A stretch of 64,000 nt of DNA, from contig JARLIM010000031.1 of assembly GCA_031291725.1 (NCBI GenBank), positions 1 through 64,000 of the forward strand, written 5' to 3'. Each line of letters starts with the position of its first letter. Within the stretch, counting starts at the first letter, position 1. The position numbers were made by a program, and so were the translations under genes. Positions 26,651 to 35,429 of this stretch are shown piece after piece. The notes under the pieces were generated by a model. The model saw only the letters and a list, made by a program, of their open reading frames with translations. It did no database searches and had not been told where the DNA came from. Source of the DNA: Acetobacteraceae bacterium. Lineage in GTDB: Bacteria; Pseudomonadota; Alphaproteobacteria; Acetobacterales; Acetobacteraceae.

Positions 26651-28558
26651 TTACCCGCGCGCCAGTTTCACCGTGGCGGCGATGTCCTTCGCCGTCAGAC
26701 CGGCATCGATCCATTGCTTGGCCGGGCTGTCATGCTCCAGGAAGCGATCCGGCAGCGTCATCGGGCGGAAGCGCAGCTTGCCATCCAGCAGACCGGCCCA
26801 GGCCAGATGCTGCATCACGGCGGCACTGAAGCCGCCCATCGAGCCATCTTCCACCGAGATCAGAACCGCATGATTGCGTGCCAGATCCTCGATCAGCTTG
26901 GTGTCGATCGGCTTGGCGAAACGGGCATCGGCGATGGTGACGTCAATGCCCTCCGCCGCCAACAACTCAGCGGCAGCCTTGCATTCCGCCAAACGGGTGC
27001 CAAGGCAGAGAATGGCGGCATGCGTGCCCTCGCGCACAATTCGTCCCTTGCCGATCGGCAGCACGTCTCCGCGCATGGGCAGTTCAATCCCGAGGCCCTC
27101 ACCACGCGGGAAGCGCACGGCGCTGGCGCGGTCGTTGATCTGGGCGACGGTTGCGATGGCGTGCACCAATTCGGCTTCGTCCGACGGCCCCATGATCACC
27201 AGATCGGGCAGACAGCCGAGATACGCCAGATCGAAACTGCCTGCATGCGTCGCCCCATCGGCCCCCACCGGACCGGCGCGGTCGATGGCAAAGCGGACGG
27301 GCAGCGATTGCAGCACCACGTCATGCACCAATTGGTCGTAGCCGCGTTGCAGGAAGGTGGAATAGATCGCGCAGAACGGCGCCATCCCCTCGGTGGCCAT
27401 CCCGGCGGCGAAGGTGACGGCGTGCTGCTCGGCAATCGCCACGTCGAAACAGCGATTGGGATAGGCCTTGGCGAAGCGGTCAAGCCCGGTGCCGGAGGGC
27501 ATGGCGGCGGTGACGGCGACGATTTTGTCGTTGCGGCTCGCCTCATCGATCAGCGCATCGGCAAACACGCGGGTATATGTCGGCGGGCCGGGCGGGGCTT
27601 TGACCTGCACGCCGGTGGCCACATCGAACTTCGCCACCGCATGCAGCTTATCCGCCGAGGCTTCGGCAGGCGCGTAGCCATGGCCTTTTTTGGTGATGCA
27701 ATGCAACAGGATCGGGCCGTGATCATCCGCCTCGCGCACATTGCGCAGGATCGGCAGCAGATGCTCCAGATTATGGCCGTCCACCGGGCCGACATAATAG
27801 AAGCCCAGTTCCTCGAACAACGTGCCGCCGGTGAGCATGCCACGGGCGAATTCCTCCGCCCGGCGGGCCGTGCGCTCGATGCCGCGCGGGAATTTCTTCG
27901 CCATCTTGATGGCAATGTCACGCAAGCTGAGGAAGCTCTGCGATGACAGCAGGCGCGACAAATAGGCGCTCATCGCACCCACTGGCGGTGCGATGGACAT
28001 ATCGTTGTCGTTGAGAATCACCACCAGACGCGATTTCAGTGCACCGGCATTGTTCATCGCCTCATAGGCCATGCCGGCGGAAATCGAGCCATCGCCGATC
28101 ACCGCGATCACGTTGCGCGGTGTGCCCAACAGATCAGACGCCACCGCCATGCCCAGACCGGCCGAGATCGAGGTGGAGGAATGGCCGGCGCCAAACGGAT
28201 CGTATTCGCTCTCCGCCCGCCGCGTGAAGCCCGCCAAACCGCCGCCCTGACGGATGGTGCGAATGCGGTCACGACGTCCGGTGAGAATCTTGTGCGGATA
28301 GCATTGATGACCGACATCCCAGATCAACCGGTCATGCGGCGTGTCGAACACCGCGTGAAGGGCCACCGTCAGTTCGATCACCCCCAGCGAGGCACCAAGA
28401 TGCCCGCCGGTGGTGGAGACCGCATCGATCGTTTCGGCGCGCAACTCTTCCGCCAAGGCCTGCAACTGTTCGACGGAGAAATTGCGCATATCCGCAGGAT
28501 AGCGTACCCGATCGAGATGCGGCGTCACAGGGCGAGGGGCGGAGACAGGGGCGTTCAT
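26651..28558 (-). CDS. dxs: 1-deoxy-D-xylulose-5-phosphate synthase
   Basis: The 635-residue thiamine-diphosphate enzyme makes DXP from pyruvate and glyceraldehyde 3-phosphate, the entry step of the MEP isoprenoid pathway. N-terminal [18 protein letters not shown], the ThDP motif [18 protein letters not shown] (about residues 152-169) and the transketolase motif [16 protein letters not shown] are all present. Length is typical. It starts 3 nt after the ispA stop. Confidence 0.97.
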   Translation of the reverse strand: MNAPVSAPRPVTPHLDRVRYPADMRNFSVEQLQALAEELRAETIDAVSTTGGHLGASLGVIELTVALHAVFDTPHDRLIWDVGHQCYPHKILTGRRDRIRTIRQGGGLAGFTRRAESEYDPFGAGHSSTSISAGLGMAVASDLLGTPRNVIAVIGDGSISAGMAYEAMNNAGALKSRLVVILNDNDMSIAPPVGAMSAYLSRLLSSQSFLSLRDIAIKMAKKFPRGIERTARRAEEFARGMLTGGTLFEELGFYYVGPVDGHNLEHLLPILRNVREADDHGPILLHCITKKGHGYAPAEASADKLHAVAKFDVATGVQVKAPPGPPTYTRVFADALIDEASRNDKIVAVTAAMPSGTGLDRFAKAYPNRCFDVAIAEQHAVTFAAGMATEGMAPFCAIYSTFLQRGYDQLVHDVVLQSLPVRFAIDRAGPVGADGATHAGSFDLAYLGCLPDLVIMGPSDEAELVHAIATVAQINDRASAVRFPRGEGLGIELPMRGDVLPIGKGRIVREGTHAAILCLGTRLAECKAAAELLAAEGIDVTIADARFAKPIDTKLIEDLARNHAVLISVEDGSMGGFSAAVMQHLAWAGLLDGKLRFRPMTLPDRFLEHDSPAKQWIDAGLTAKDIAATVKLARG

Positions 28559-28561
28559 CGT

Positions 28562-29449
28562 TCAGCTCTTCCGGGCAACAACCAGCGCGGCCAGCGCGCG
28601 CAAATGGGCAGCCTTATCGCCAAAGCCATCCAAATGCTCAGCGGCTTGCTGTGCCAACATATCGGCCTGCAACTTGGCACGTTCCAGGCCCAAAATCGAT
28701 ACCAGCGTTGCCTTACCGGCGGCGGCATCCTTGCCGGTGGCTTTGCCGACGTCTTCGGCGGTGCCTTCCACGTCAAGAATATCGTCGGCAATCTGGAAGG
28801 CAGCGCCGACATCGCGGCCATAGCTGACCAACAAATGGCGCTGCATCTGGTTCGCACGCCCCAGAATGGCACCCGCTTCGGCGGAATATTGGATCAGGCG
28901 GCCGGTCTTGAGCGCTTGCAGACGACCGATTTCGTCCGCCGTGAGGGATTTGCCCTCAGAGGCGATGTCGATCATCTGACCGCCCACCATCCCATGCGCA
29001 CCAGAGGCGCGGCCCAGGGCCAGCACCAATTCGCAGCGTGCATCCGGGTTGGAATGGGTGTCCGGCTCGGCGAGCACTTCGAAGGCGCGGGTCAGCAAGG
29101 CGTCACCGGCCAGAATGGCAGTGGCCTCGTCGAACGCCTTATGGGTGCTGGGCTTGCCGCGACGCATATCGTCATCATCCATCGCAGGCAGATCGTCATG
29201 CACCAGCGAATAGGCGTGCAGCATCTCAACCGAGGCGGCCACGCGGGCCGAGCAGCGGCGATCGACGCCGAACAGCGAGGCAGCTTCCATCACCATGAAG
29301 GCGCGCATCCGCTTGCCACCGCCGAGCACGGCATAGCGCATGGCTTCCACCACACGCGACTCAGCGCCTTCCGGCACCGGCAGCAGATCATTCAGCGCCC
29401 GTTCCACCTCATAGGCGGTGGCGGCCAGGGCTTCGTTGAGCGTGGTCAT
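28562..29449 (-). CDS. ispA: Polyprenyl (farnesyl) diphosphate synthase
   Basis: The 295-residue all-alpha prenyltransferase has the first Asp-rich motif DDLPAMDDDDMRRGKPSTH (DDxxxxD form, about residues 92-110), GGQMIDIASEGK and the second motif QIADDILDVEG. It condenses IPP with DMAPP/GPP to farnesyl diphosphate. Its position between xseB and dxs fits IspA. Product chain length is inferred from family and context. Confidence 0.94.
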   Translation of the reverse strand: MTTLNEALAATAYEVERALNDLLPVPEGAESRVVEAMRYAVLGGGKRMRAFMVMEAASLFGVDRRCSARVAASVEMLHAYSLVHDDLPAMDDDDMRRGKPSTHKAFDEATAILAGDALLTRAFEVLAEPDTHSNPDARCELVLALGRASGAHGMVGGQMIDIASEGKSLTADEIGRLQALKTGRLIQYSAEAGAILGRANQMQRHLLVSYGRDVGAAFQIADDILDVEGTAEDVGKATGKDAAAGKATLVSILGLERAKLQADMLAQQAAEHLDGFGDKAAHLRALAALVVARKS

Positions 29450-29453
29450 GCCC

Positions 29454-29702
29454 TCAATTCTCCGTCTTCAACGAAAGGCTGCCATCAGCGGCGGCGACAA
29501 TGGCCTGCACGCGGGCATCGGCTTCGGCAAGCTTGGCTTCGCAATGCGCGCGCAGGGCGGCACCGCGCTCATAGGCCCCAATGGCATCTTCCAGCTTGAG
29601 CTGGCCGCCTTCGAGGCCTTTGACGATCCGTTCCAACTCAGCGAGCGCATCCTCGAAGGACATCGCGGCAATGTCGGCCGGAGCCGGGTGTGTGGCAGAC
29701 AT
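29454..29702 (-). CDS. xseB: Exodeoxyribonuclease VII small subunit
   Basis: The 82-residue protein has the XseB helical core SFEDALAELERIVKGLEGGQ (about residues 15-34) and LKLEDAIGAYERGAALR. With XseA it degrades single-stranded DNA. It starts the minus-strand isoprenoid operon, 4 nt before ispA, an arrangement conserved in many proteobacteria. xseA is not in this window. Confidence 0.94.
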   Translation of the reverse strand: MSATHPAPADIAAMSFEDALAELERIVKGLEGGQLKLEDAIGAYERGAALRAHCEAKLAEADARVQAIVAAADGSLSLKTEN

Positions 29703-29921
29703 GCGGAAATCCCTTCCGAACCGCGCCAGCGCGCGGGAAGCCCTGCGTCGTAGACAAATACGCGGCCCTCGCCAACCCTTTTATGTCGGAGTGTAAGCGA
29801 CGGAACGAAACTGGGATGGCCTACGACATTGCGGCAATCAGCATACGAACTTGCAAAGACAGCGATATTCCGCCGAGATGGCGGCTGTTTGCGCGCAGGC
29901 GCCATGCAGGGGAGCGGCTGG

Positions 29922-30461
29922 ATGAGCGGTGATGAATCGGTCGCCGTGGTGCTGACGCGCCACGTGCCCCTCGCCAATGTCGTGGCCTTCGAAGCCGTGC
30001 TGCACGATCTGCTGCAAATCGCCATCACAGCACCCGGCCATTTGGGCGGCGACGTGCTGCGCGGCGCGGAGACGAATGGCGCGCGCAGTTATCACGTCGT
30101 CTATCGCTTCCGCGACTCTTTAAGCTTGGCCGCCTGGGAAACTTCGTTGCCCCGCCTTACTTTGGCCACCCAGGCCAATGCACTGTCCCTGGCGGCCACG
30201 CGGCAGGAATTGACCGGGATGGAGGCGTGGTTTGACGTTCCAAATGACAACCCGCCCGCCCGCTGGAAGATGGTGATTGTCACCTGGATCGGAATCTGGC
30301 CGCTGGTTTGCGGCACCATCTGGGCGACCAACCCGCTGATCCACACACTGGGCTTCCTGACCCGCAACGCCATCGTGACGGCGCTCGTGGTGCCCTTGAT
30401 GGCCTATCTCGTCATGCCGCCACTGGCAAAGCTGGCGTCAGCGTGGTTGAGGCGGAGATAG
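29922..30461 (+). CDS. Antibiotic biosynthesis monooxygenase (ABM)-domain membrane protein
   Basis: The 179-residue protein has an N-terminal ABM-like ferredoxin fold (about residues 5-95: VAVVLTRHVPLANVVAFEAV, then YHVVYRFRDSLSLAAWETS). Two C-terminal membrane helices follow, near residues 115-135 and 145-165. ABM-plus-two-TM proteins are widespread and mostly uncharacterised. I chose the ATG at 29922 because GGGGAG lies 7 nt upstream; in-frame starts at 29829 (TTG) and 29904 would add residues without similarity. Confidence 0.8.
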   Translation: MSGDESVAVVLTRHVPLANVVAFEAVLHDLLQIAITAPGHLGGDVLRGAETNGARSYHVVYRFRDSLSLAAWETSLPRLTLATQANALSLAATRQELTGMEAWFDVPNDNPPARWKMVIVTWIGIWPLVCGTIWATNPLIHTLGFLTRNAIVTALVVPLMAYLVMPPLAKLASAWLRRR

Positions 30462-30496
30462 GCGGATGGAGGGAGGCATAGCCGCCCTACGCCGCC
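30462..30496. repeat. Second short GTAGGGCGG-type palindromic repeat
   Basis: Between the convergent ABM and HDAC genes the sequence carries GGCGGAT on one side and GCCGCCCTACGCCGCC on the other. Its reverse complement starts with GTAGGGCGG and ends with ATCCGCC, like the element at 9320-9351. No T-run is present. Confidence 0.45.
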
Positions 30497-31426
30497 TCAC
30501 TCATTCATCAACGCCCGCACATGCGCTGCTGCACATGCCGCCAGCGCCTGCAAATCGTAGCCGCCCTCCAACAGAGAGACCAGCCGGCCGCCGCAATGCT
30601 TGCGCGCCACGGTGAGCAATTCCGCCGTCAGCCAGCCGAAATCGGCGGTCTCTACCCGCAATTGCGCCAACGGATCTGCCTTGTGGGCGTCAAAACCCGC
30701 CGAGACGATGATCAGTTCAGGGGCGAAGGCATCCAAAGCTGGCAGGATTTTCCCCGCCCAGGCGGCGCGGAACTCCACCCCCGTCGCCCCCGGTGCCAGC
30801 GTGGCGTTGCAGACATTGCCGCGACCGGTCTCGTGCACGTCGCCAGTGCCGGGATAGCAGGGAAATTGGTGGGACGAGCCGTAGAACACGCTGTCATCGC
30901 ACTCGAAAATATCCTGCGATCCATTGCCGTGATGCACGTCGAAATCGACGATGGCCACGCGCTTACGGCCCCAATGCGCCTGCGCATGGCGGGCGGCGAT
31001 GGCGGCGTTGGCAAAAAAGCAGAAACCCATCGCCTTGGCACGCTCGGCATGATGTCCCGGCGGGCGGGTGGCGGAGAAGGCGGAGCGTGCCCAGCCCTCC
31101 ATCACCGCATCCACCGCCATCACAGCACCGCCAGCCGAGCGCAAGGCGGCCTCGGCAGAGCCGCTGCTCATCACCGTATCGCCGTCGATTTCATGGATTT
31201 CGCCCTCGGCAGGGTGAATCGACAGAATATGGTCGATATGCGCCTTGGGGTGCACGCGATGCAGTTGCTCGAACGTCGCCTGCGGTGCCTGTTCGCGCAG
31301 CAGCGGGTGGAATTCCTCGGTTTCCAGCGCGCGCAACACATAGCGCAACCGGTCGGGACATTCAGGGTGCCACATGCCGGTGTCATGGGTGAGACAGGCG
31401 GGATGGGTGATCAAGGCAACGCTCAT
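30497..31426 (-). CDS. Histone-deacetylase-family (class II, acetoin-utilisation-like) deacetylase
   Basis: The 309-residue zinc hydrolase has RPPGHHAE (about residues 121-128), the metal site IVDFDVHHGNGSQDIF and the second Asp in SAGFDAHKADPLAQL. C-terminal LVSLLEGGYDL is also typical. Bacterial homologues deacetylate lysines or small acetylated amines such as acetylpolyamines; the substrate here is unknown. Its ATG overlaps the tusA-like gene stop (ATGA), so the two are co-translated. Confidence 0.93.
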   Translation of the reverse strand: MSVALITHPACLTHDTGMWHPECPDRLRYVLRALETEEFHPLLREQAPQATFEQLHRVHPKAHIDHILSIHPAEGEIHEIDGDTVMSSGSAEAALRSAGGAVMAVDAVMEGWARSAFSATRPPGHHAERAKAMGFCFFANAAIAARHAQAHWGRKRVAIVDFDVHHGNGSQDIFECDDSVFYGSSHQFPCYPGTGDVHETGRGNVCNATLAPGATGVEFRAAWAGKILPALDAFAPELIIVSAGFDAHKADPLAQLRVETADFGWLTAELLTVARKHCGGRLVSLLEGGYDLQALAACAAAHVRALMNE

Positions 31427-31659
31427 GCAGACTCCGCTTTCTTGCGAATGACGAAGCTGAACACTCCGGCCTCCTCGCTGAAGGCGAGCAATGCATGCCC
31501 GGATTCACGACAATAGGCCTGCATATCGGCGACGGCAGCACGATCTGTTGCCAGCACGCGCAGGCGCGCACCGGGCTCCAGGCTGCGCAACACCTTGTTG
31601 GTGCGCAGCACGGGCAGTGGACAGGTCATCCCCTTCACATCCAGAACCGTATCAGCCAT
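31423..31659 (-). CDS. TusA-family sulfurtransferase
   Basis: The 78-residue protein has the active-site motif GMTCPLPVLRT (Cys at about residue 13) in the CPxP form and the C-terminal strand FSFVIRKK. TusA proteins pass persulfide sulfur for tRNA thiolation or sulfur metabolism. No tusBCDE or other sulfur gene is near, so its pathway is unknown. It lies upstream of and overlaps the deacetylase gene. Confidence 0.92.
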   Translation of the reverse strand: MADTVLDVKGMTCPLPVLRTNKVLRSLEPGARLRVLATDRAAVADMQAYCRESGHALLAFSEEAGVFSFVIRKKAESA

Positions 31660-31762
31660 CGCTCACTTCGTCGTTTGCCCCCCGGCTCGATAGTTTGGCC
31701 GCCGGATGGCGGTTGAGCAAGCCAGCGCGGCACGTCAAAGTGTTGCAATCAGCGGGGTAGCC

Positions 31763-32671
31763 ATGAACCACTATGATTTCCGCATCGGCATCGATCTCGG
31801 CGGCACCAAGATCGAATGCATCGCCCTCGACCGCACCGGCCAGGAAGCCATGCGCCAACGCATCGCCACGCCGAAAGGCTATCGCGCCACATTGGACTCC
31901 ATCGCCGCTTTGGTGGGCGAGGCCGAGCAGAAATGGGGCGGACGGGCCTCGGTTGGCATCGGCATTCCAGGGGTGATCTCGCCAGTGACGGGATTGGTGA
32001 AGAACGCCAATTCCATCGCGCTGAATGGCAACCGCTTTGACGTCGATCTGGGCGAGAAGCTCGGCCGCACGGTGCGGGTGGCCAATGATGCGAATTGCTT
32101 CGCGCTCTCAGAGGCCTCCGACGGTGCGGGGGCGGGCAATCATGTGGTCTTCGGCGTGATCGTGGGCACTGGCTGCGGCGGCGGCATTGTCGTCGATGGC
32201 CGCATCCTTGCGGGCCGCAACGCGGTGGCGGGCGAATGGGGGCACACACCGCTGCCCTGGCCGAATGCCAGCGAAACACCTGGCACCCAATGTTGGTGCG
32301 GTCATCGCAACTGCCTGGAAACCTGGATCGCCGGACCTTCCCTGGCACGGGATTGCGATGGCGTGGGCGCCACCGACGCCTCGCGGCTGCCCGCCCGCGC
32401 GGCGGCTGGCGACGTGGTGGCGCAGGCGGCATTGGATCGGCACGCAGACCGGATGGCGCGCGGCCTGGCGGTGATCGTCAATGTGCTCGACCCGGATGTG
32501 ATCGTGCTGGGCGGCGGATTGTCGAATATGGAGCATCTCTATAAAGAGCTGCCCAAGCGACTGAAATCCTATGTATTTTCCGATTTTGTCGACACACCGA
32601 TCGTGCGCAATCTGCACGGCGATTCCTCGGGCGTGCGCGGGGCGGCGTGGCTGTGGCCGTCACCGACATAA
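31763..32671 (+). CDS. ROK-family sugar kinase (fructokinase/GlcNAc-kinase-like)
   Basis: The 302-residue protein begins with the ATPase phosphate loop IGIDLGGTKIECIAL. It then has GTGCGGGIVVDG, the ROK signature GEWGHTPLPWP, and the zinc site CWCGHRNCLETW. These mark a ROK kinase for fructose, mannose or an N-acetylhexosamine. GGGG lies before the ATG at 31763; an in-frame start at 31706 is less likely. Its 3' end overlaps the dinB start by 25 nt. Confidence 0.92.
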   Translation: MNHYDFRIGIDLGGTKIECIALDRTGQEAMRQRIATPKGYRATLDSIAALVGEAEQKWGGRASVGIGIPGVISPVTGLVKNANSIALNGNRFDVDLGEKLGRTVRVANDANCFALSEASDGAGAGNHVVFGVIVGTGCGGGIVVDGRILAGRNAVAGEWGHTPLPWPNASETPGTQCWCGHRNCLETWIAGPSLARDCDGVGATDASRLPARAAAGDVVAQAALDRHADRMARGLAVIVNVLDPDVIVLGGGLSNMEHLYKELPKRLKSYVFSDFVDTPIVRNLHGDSSGVRGAAWLWPSPT

Positions 32672-33915
32672 TCCCCGGCCTCTGTCGCGATTGCGGCGAA
32701 CGCGCCGGGGCCGGTCCGGTCTGCACCGCCTGTGGTTCGCGTCGCTTGGTGCGACATCCGCGCATCTTCGACCTCGCCATCGCCCATGTGGATTGCGACG
32801 CCTTCTTCGCCAGTTGCGAGAAACGCGACCGCCCGGAATTGGCGGCAAGCCCGGTGGCGGTGGGCGGCGGGCATCGCGGCGTGGTGGCGGCGGCCTGTTA
32901 CGTGGCGCGGATGTATGGCGTGCGCAGTGCGATGCCGATGTTCAAGGCGCGCGCCGCCTGCCCCGATCTGGTGGTGATCAAGCCGGATTTCGCCAAATAC
33001 ACCCAAGCCTCCCGCCAGATTCGTGCGTTGATGCAAGACCTCACGCCATTGGTGCAGCCGCTCTCCATCGACGAGGCTGTGCTCGATCTGCGCGGCACCG
33101 AGGCGCTGCACGGGGCACCCCCCGCCGTGATGCTCGCCCGCTTCGCGCGCCGGGTCGAGGCGGAGGTGGGGGTGACGATTTCCATCGGCCTCGCCCAGAA
33201 TCGCCTGATGGCCAAGATTGCCGCCGGGCGCGACAAACCGCGCGGCTTCTGCGTGATCGGGGACGAGGCGGCGGAGATTCTCGCGCCCGAATCGGTGCGT
33301 CGCCTGCCCGGTATCGGCCCGGCGCAGGAGAAGAAACTCGCCAATCTCGGCATCACCCGGCTCGGCCAATTGCAGGGGCTGAGTGAGCGTGAGGCGCGGC
33401 AGATGTTGGGCGAGGATGGCTGGGAGATGTGCCAACGCGCGCGCGGCATCGACCATCGCCGTGTCGATCCCACCCGTGAGACGAAATCGATCAGTGCCGA
33501 GACGACGTTCGACACCGACATCGCCACCCTGCCCGAGTTGGAGCGCAAGCTGTGGGCATTGTGCGAAAAATTGGGGCGGCGACTGCGCGAGGCTGGATTT
33601 GCGGCGGGCGGTGTGTCGCTGAAACTCAAAACCGCCAGCTTCGCCAGCCGCACCCGCGCGCAACGCCTGCCCTCACCCACCATCTTGCCCGACCGCCTGT
33701 TCGCCGCCGCCCGCACCCTGTTGGCGCGCGAGATCGACGGCACGGCCTTTCGCCTGATCGGCATCGGCTCCGCCCCCTTGATGCCGGGCGAGAGTGCCGA
33801 TCTGCCCAACCTTGCCGACCCGGACAGTCAGAAAGCGGTGGCCGCCCAGAAGGCGATTGATGTGTTGCGGGCGAAATTTGGCGCGGGAAGTGTGGTGAAG
33901 GGGCGCGGGTTGTAG
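32647..33915 (+). CDS. dinB: DNA polymerase IV with N-terminal Cys4 knuckle
   Basis: The 422-residue Y-family polymerase begins with a CRDC...CTAC zinc-knuckle-like stretch (residues 13-30) before the catalytic palm. Palm residues are in AHVDCDAFFAS and PLSIDEAVLDL, and the DNA-binding little-finger domain follows. It performs error-prone lesion bypass. The extra N-terminal CxxC pairs are shared by many alphaproteobacterial DinB proteins as far as I recall. The GTG at 32647 is needed to include this knuckle and makes the gene overlap the ROK kinase by 25 nt. No LexA box was found. Confidence 0.92.
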   Translation: MAVAVTDIIPGLCRDCGERAGAGPVCTACGSRRLVRHPRIFDLAIAHVDCDAFFASCEKRDRPELAASPVAVGGGHRGVVAAACYVARMYGVRSAMPMFKARAACPDLVVIKPDFAKYTQASRQIRALMQDLTPLVQPLSIDEAVLDLRGTEALHGAPPAVMLARFARRVEAEVGVTISIGLAQNRLMAKIAAGRDKPRGFCVIGDEAAEILAPESVRRLPGIGPAQEKKLANLGITRLGQLQGLSEREARQMLGEDGWEMCQRARGIDHRRVDPTRETKSISAETTFDTDIATLPELERKLWALCEKLGRRLREAGFAAGGVSLKLKTASFASRTRAQRLPSPTILPDRLFAAARTLLAREIDGTAFRLIGIGSAPLMPGESADLPNLADPDSQKAVAAQKAIDVLRAKFGAGSVVKGRGL

Positions 33916-33928
33916 GGCGAGCTGCCTG

Positions 33929-34546
33929 CTAAGCCACCTCCTGCCGCAATTTCTGCCGCATCGCCTGAGCGAATTCTGTGTAATTTGCACACACCAGCGC
34001 GAATGCCCCCTCGCCGCCGACCACCTCGCGCTCATAGCTGTCGAGCAGGTCCGCCTCCTCGTGCAACACACACAGCCCGTTGATCACCACGCCCGCATCA
34101 ACCAACCGATCCCGCACCGGCGCCGACTCTGGCCCGGCATTGTTGCGGCCATCGCCTGCGACGTCGATCATTTGGCGGCTGGATTTTGCCGGCGCATCGG
34201 ACAGCAGCTTTTCACACATCAACAGCGCCGCCCCGATGGCGGTGCTGCCCGCCGGGACAATGCGCGGCACATTCTCGACCTGATCGGCAAAATCAGCCAA
34301 CGCGCGGGGGCTGTCGATGCGCGTCCAATCGGTGAGCACTTCCCGATCGCCCGGCCCGGACCAAAGCAGCAAACACAGCAAGGCAGCCCCATGCTGACCG
34401 CCGAGCAGACCGTTGCTGACCACCTCATCACGCAATCCGGCCGCCGTGCCGCTGGCGATCAGGCCAAAACTTTCATAGGTGACGGACGCCGAGCCGTCGA
34501 ACGCCAGGATCAACGCCAAGTCCACGGGTGCAAGAAGATCAGCCAT
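33929..34546 (-). CDS. DUF1194 / von Willebrand A-like protein
   Basis: The 205-residue protein has a vWA MIDAS motif, LAFDGSASV (DxSxS form, about residues 15-23), the Thr/Ser metal loop VPAGSTAIGAAL and MIDVAGDGRNNAG. This pattern fits DUF1194. Role unknown; such proteins may be metal-dependent adhesive or scaffold domains. It has no signal peptide from the ATG at 34546. The frame stays open upstream through the facing lipoprotein gene, and that extension is rejected. Confidence 0.85.
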   Translation of the reverse strand: MADLLAPVDLALILAFDGSASVTYESFGLIASGTAAGLRDEVVSNGLLGGQHGAALLCLLLWSGPGDREVLTDWTRIDSPRALADFADQVENVPRIVPAGSTAIGAALLMCEKLLSDAPAKSSRQMIDVAGDGRNNAGPESAPVRDRLVDAGVVINGLCVLHEEADLLDSYEREVVGGEGAFALVCANYTEFAQAMRQKLRQEVA

Positions 34547-34624
34547 GCCACATAATAGCCTGTTTGCAGTGCGACATGCATCCGATCTACAAGCCTTGCA
34601 CCCTATTCGCTCAACAGGCTGAAC

Positions 34625-35428
34625 ATGCACCTTGCCCGAAGCCACGCCTTGATGGCGGCTGGCGTGTTGCTGGTCCTTTCCGGCTGCTCGCCCGATATCT
34701 CGCCCGACAAATACGCCACCGCCGCCACCCAGAAGGCCAACAAGGTCGATCAGGGGGTGATTGTCGGTGTGCGTCAGGTCACGGTGACGCTTGATGGCAA
34801 CACCGGAGCGGTTGCGGGTGCGGCGGCCGGCGGCGTGGTTGGCAGTCAGATGCCAGGCAGCCAAACCGCCTCCGCCCTGGGCGCTGTTGGTGGCGGCGTG
34901 CTGGGCGGATTGCTGGGTTCCTCGGTGGAAAAAGCCACCGGCGACACCATCGCTTACGAATATATCGTCAGCAAAGCCAATGGCGAATTGGTCAGCGTCA
35001 CCCAAGCGGACCCGACGCCTTTGGCCATTGGGCAAAACGTGCTGGTGATCAATGGCGCTCAGGCCCGCGTGGTACCGGATTACACAGTCAAACTGCCGTC
35101 CAAAACGCCGGAGAAAGTGGTCGAAAAGCCAAAGGACAAGCCGAAAGACGCTGATGCCAAACCGGCTGGAGACAAGCCATCGGATGATAAACCGTCGGAT
35201 GACAAACCGTCGGATGACAAGCCGGTGGACAACGTGGTGGTGAACGCTCCGCTCGTGCTGCCCAGCGCGCTTCCGGCGACATCGGAAAAGCCGAAACTGC
35301 CGCAAGAAACCTATCCGCCGCCGGTCTCCGCCGTCGCCCCCTCGCCCAGCCCATCCCCGCCATCACTGCTGGGAATATCCGGCGCGACCACCACTCCCGC
35401 CAAGCCCGCCGATTCAACAGATAATTGA
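34625..35428 (+). CDS. Glycine-zipper outer-membrane lipoprotein with Pro/Lys/Asp-rich tail
   Basis: The 267-residue protein has a signal peptide with lipobox LVLSGC (Cys about residue 21). A SlyB/Pal-like domain follows with glycine-zipper runs GAVAGAAAGGVVGSQ and GAVGGGVLGGLLGSS, then YEYIVSKANGELVSVTQ. Residues 155-267 form a low-complexity tail with a DKPSD repeat and Pro-rich end. The SlyB part is likely outer-membrane; the tail may reach peptidoglycan or be a spacer, which is inference. It is divergent from the DUF1194 gene. Confidence 0.88.
   Translation: MHLARSHALMAAGVLLVLSGCSPDISPDKYATAATQKANKVDQGVIVGVRQVTVTLDGNTGAVAGAAAGGVVGSQMPGSQTASALGAVGGGVLGGLLGSSVEKATGDTIAYEYIVSKANGELVSVTQADPTPLAIGQNVLVINGAQARVVPDYTVKLPSKTPEKVVEKPKDKPKDADAKPAGDKPSDDKPSDDKPSDDKPVDNVVVNAPLVLPSALPATSEKPKLPQETYPPPVSAVAPSPSPSPPSLLGISGATTTPAKPADSTDN
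35174..35218 (+). repeat. 15-bp in-frame tandem repeat in the lipoprotein tail
   Basis: Three 15-bp units beginning at 35174, 35189 and 35204 have the form AARCCRTCGGATGAY; units 2 and 3 are identical (AAACCGTCGGATGAC) and unit 1 differs at three positions. They encode KPSDD three times. Copy number may vary between strains without shifting the frame. Confidence 0.8.
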
Positions 35429-35429
35429 T

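Noticed and set aside
25943-27946. 667-codon plus-strand frame opposite tlyA and dxs
   Set aside because: It lies wholly against two conserved genes and encodes a low-information Arg/His/Gln-rich sequence.
35174-35218. Possible CRISPR repeats
   Set aside because: The units are contiguous, in frame, without spacers and inside a coding tail.
33929-35305. 458-residue reading of the DUF1194 gene
   Set aside because: The N-terminal 253 residues are antisense to the lipoprotein gene; the vWA protein clearly starts at MADLLAPVDLALIL (34546).
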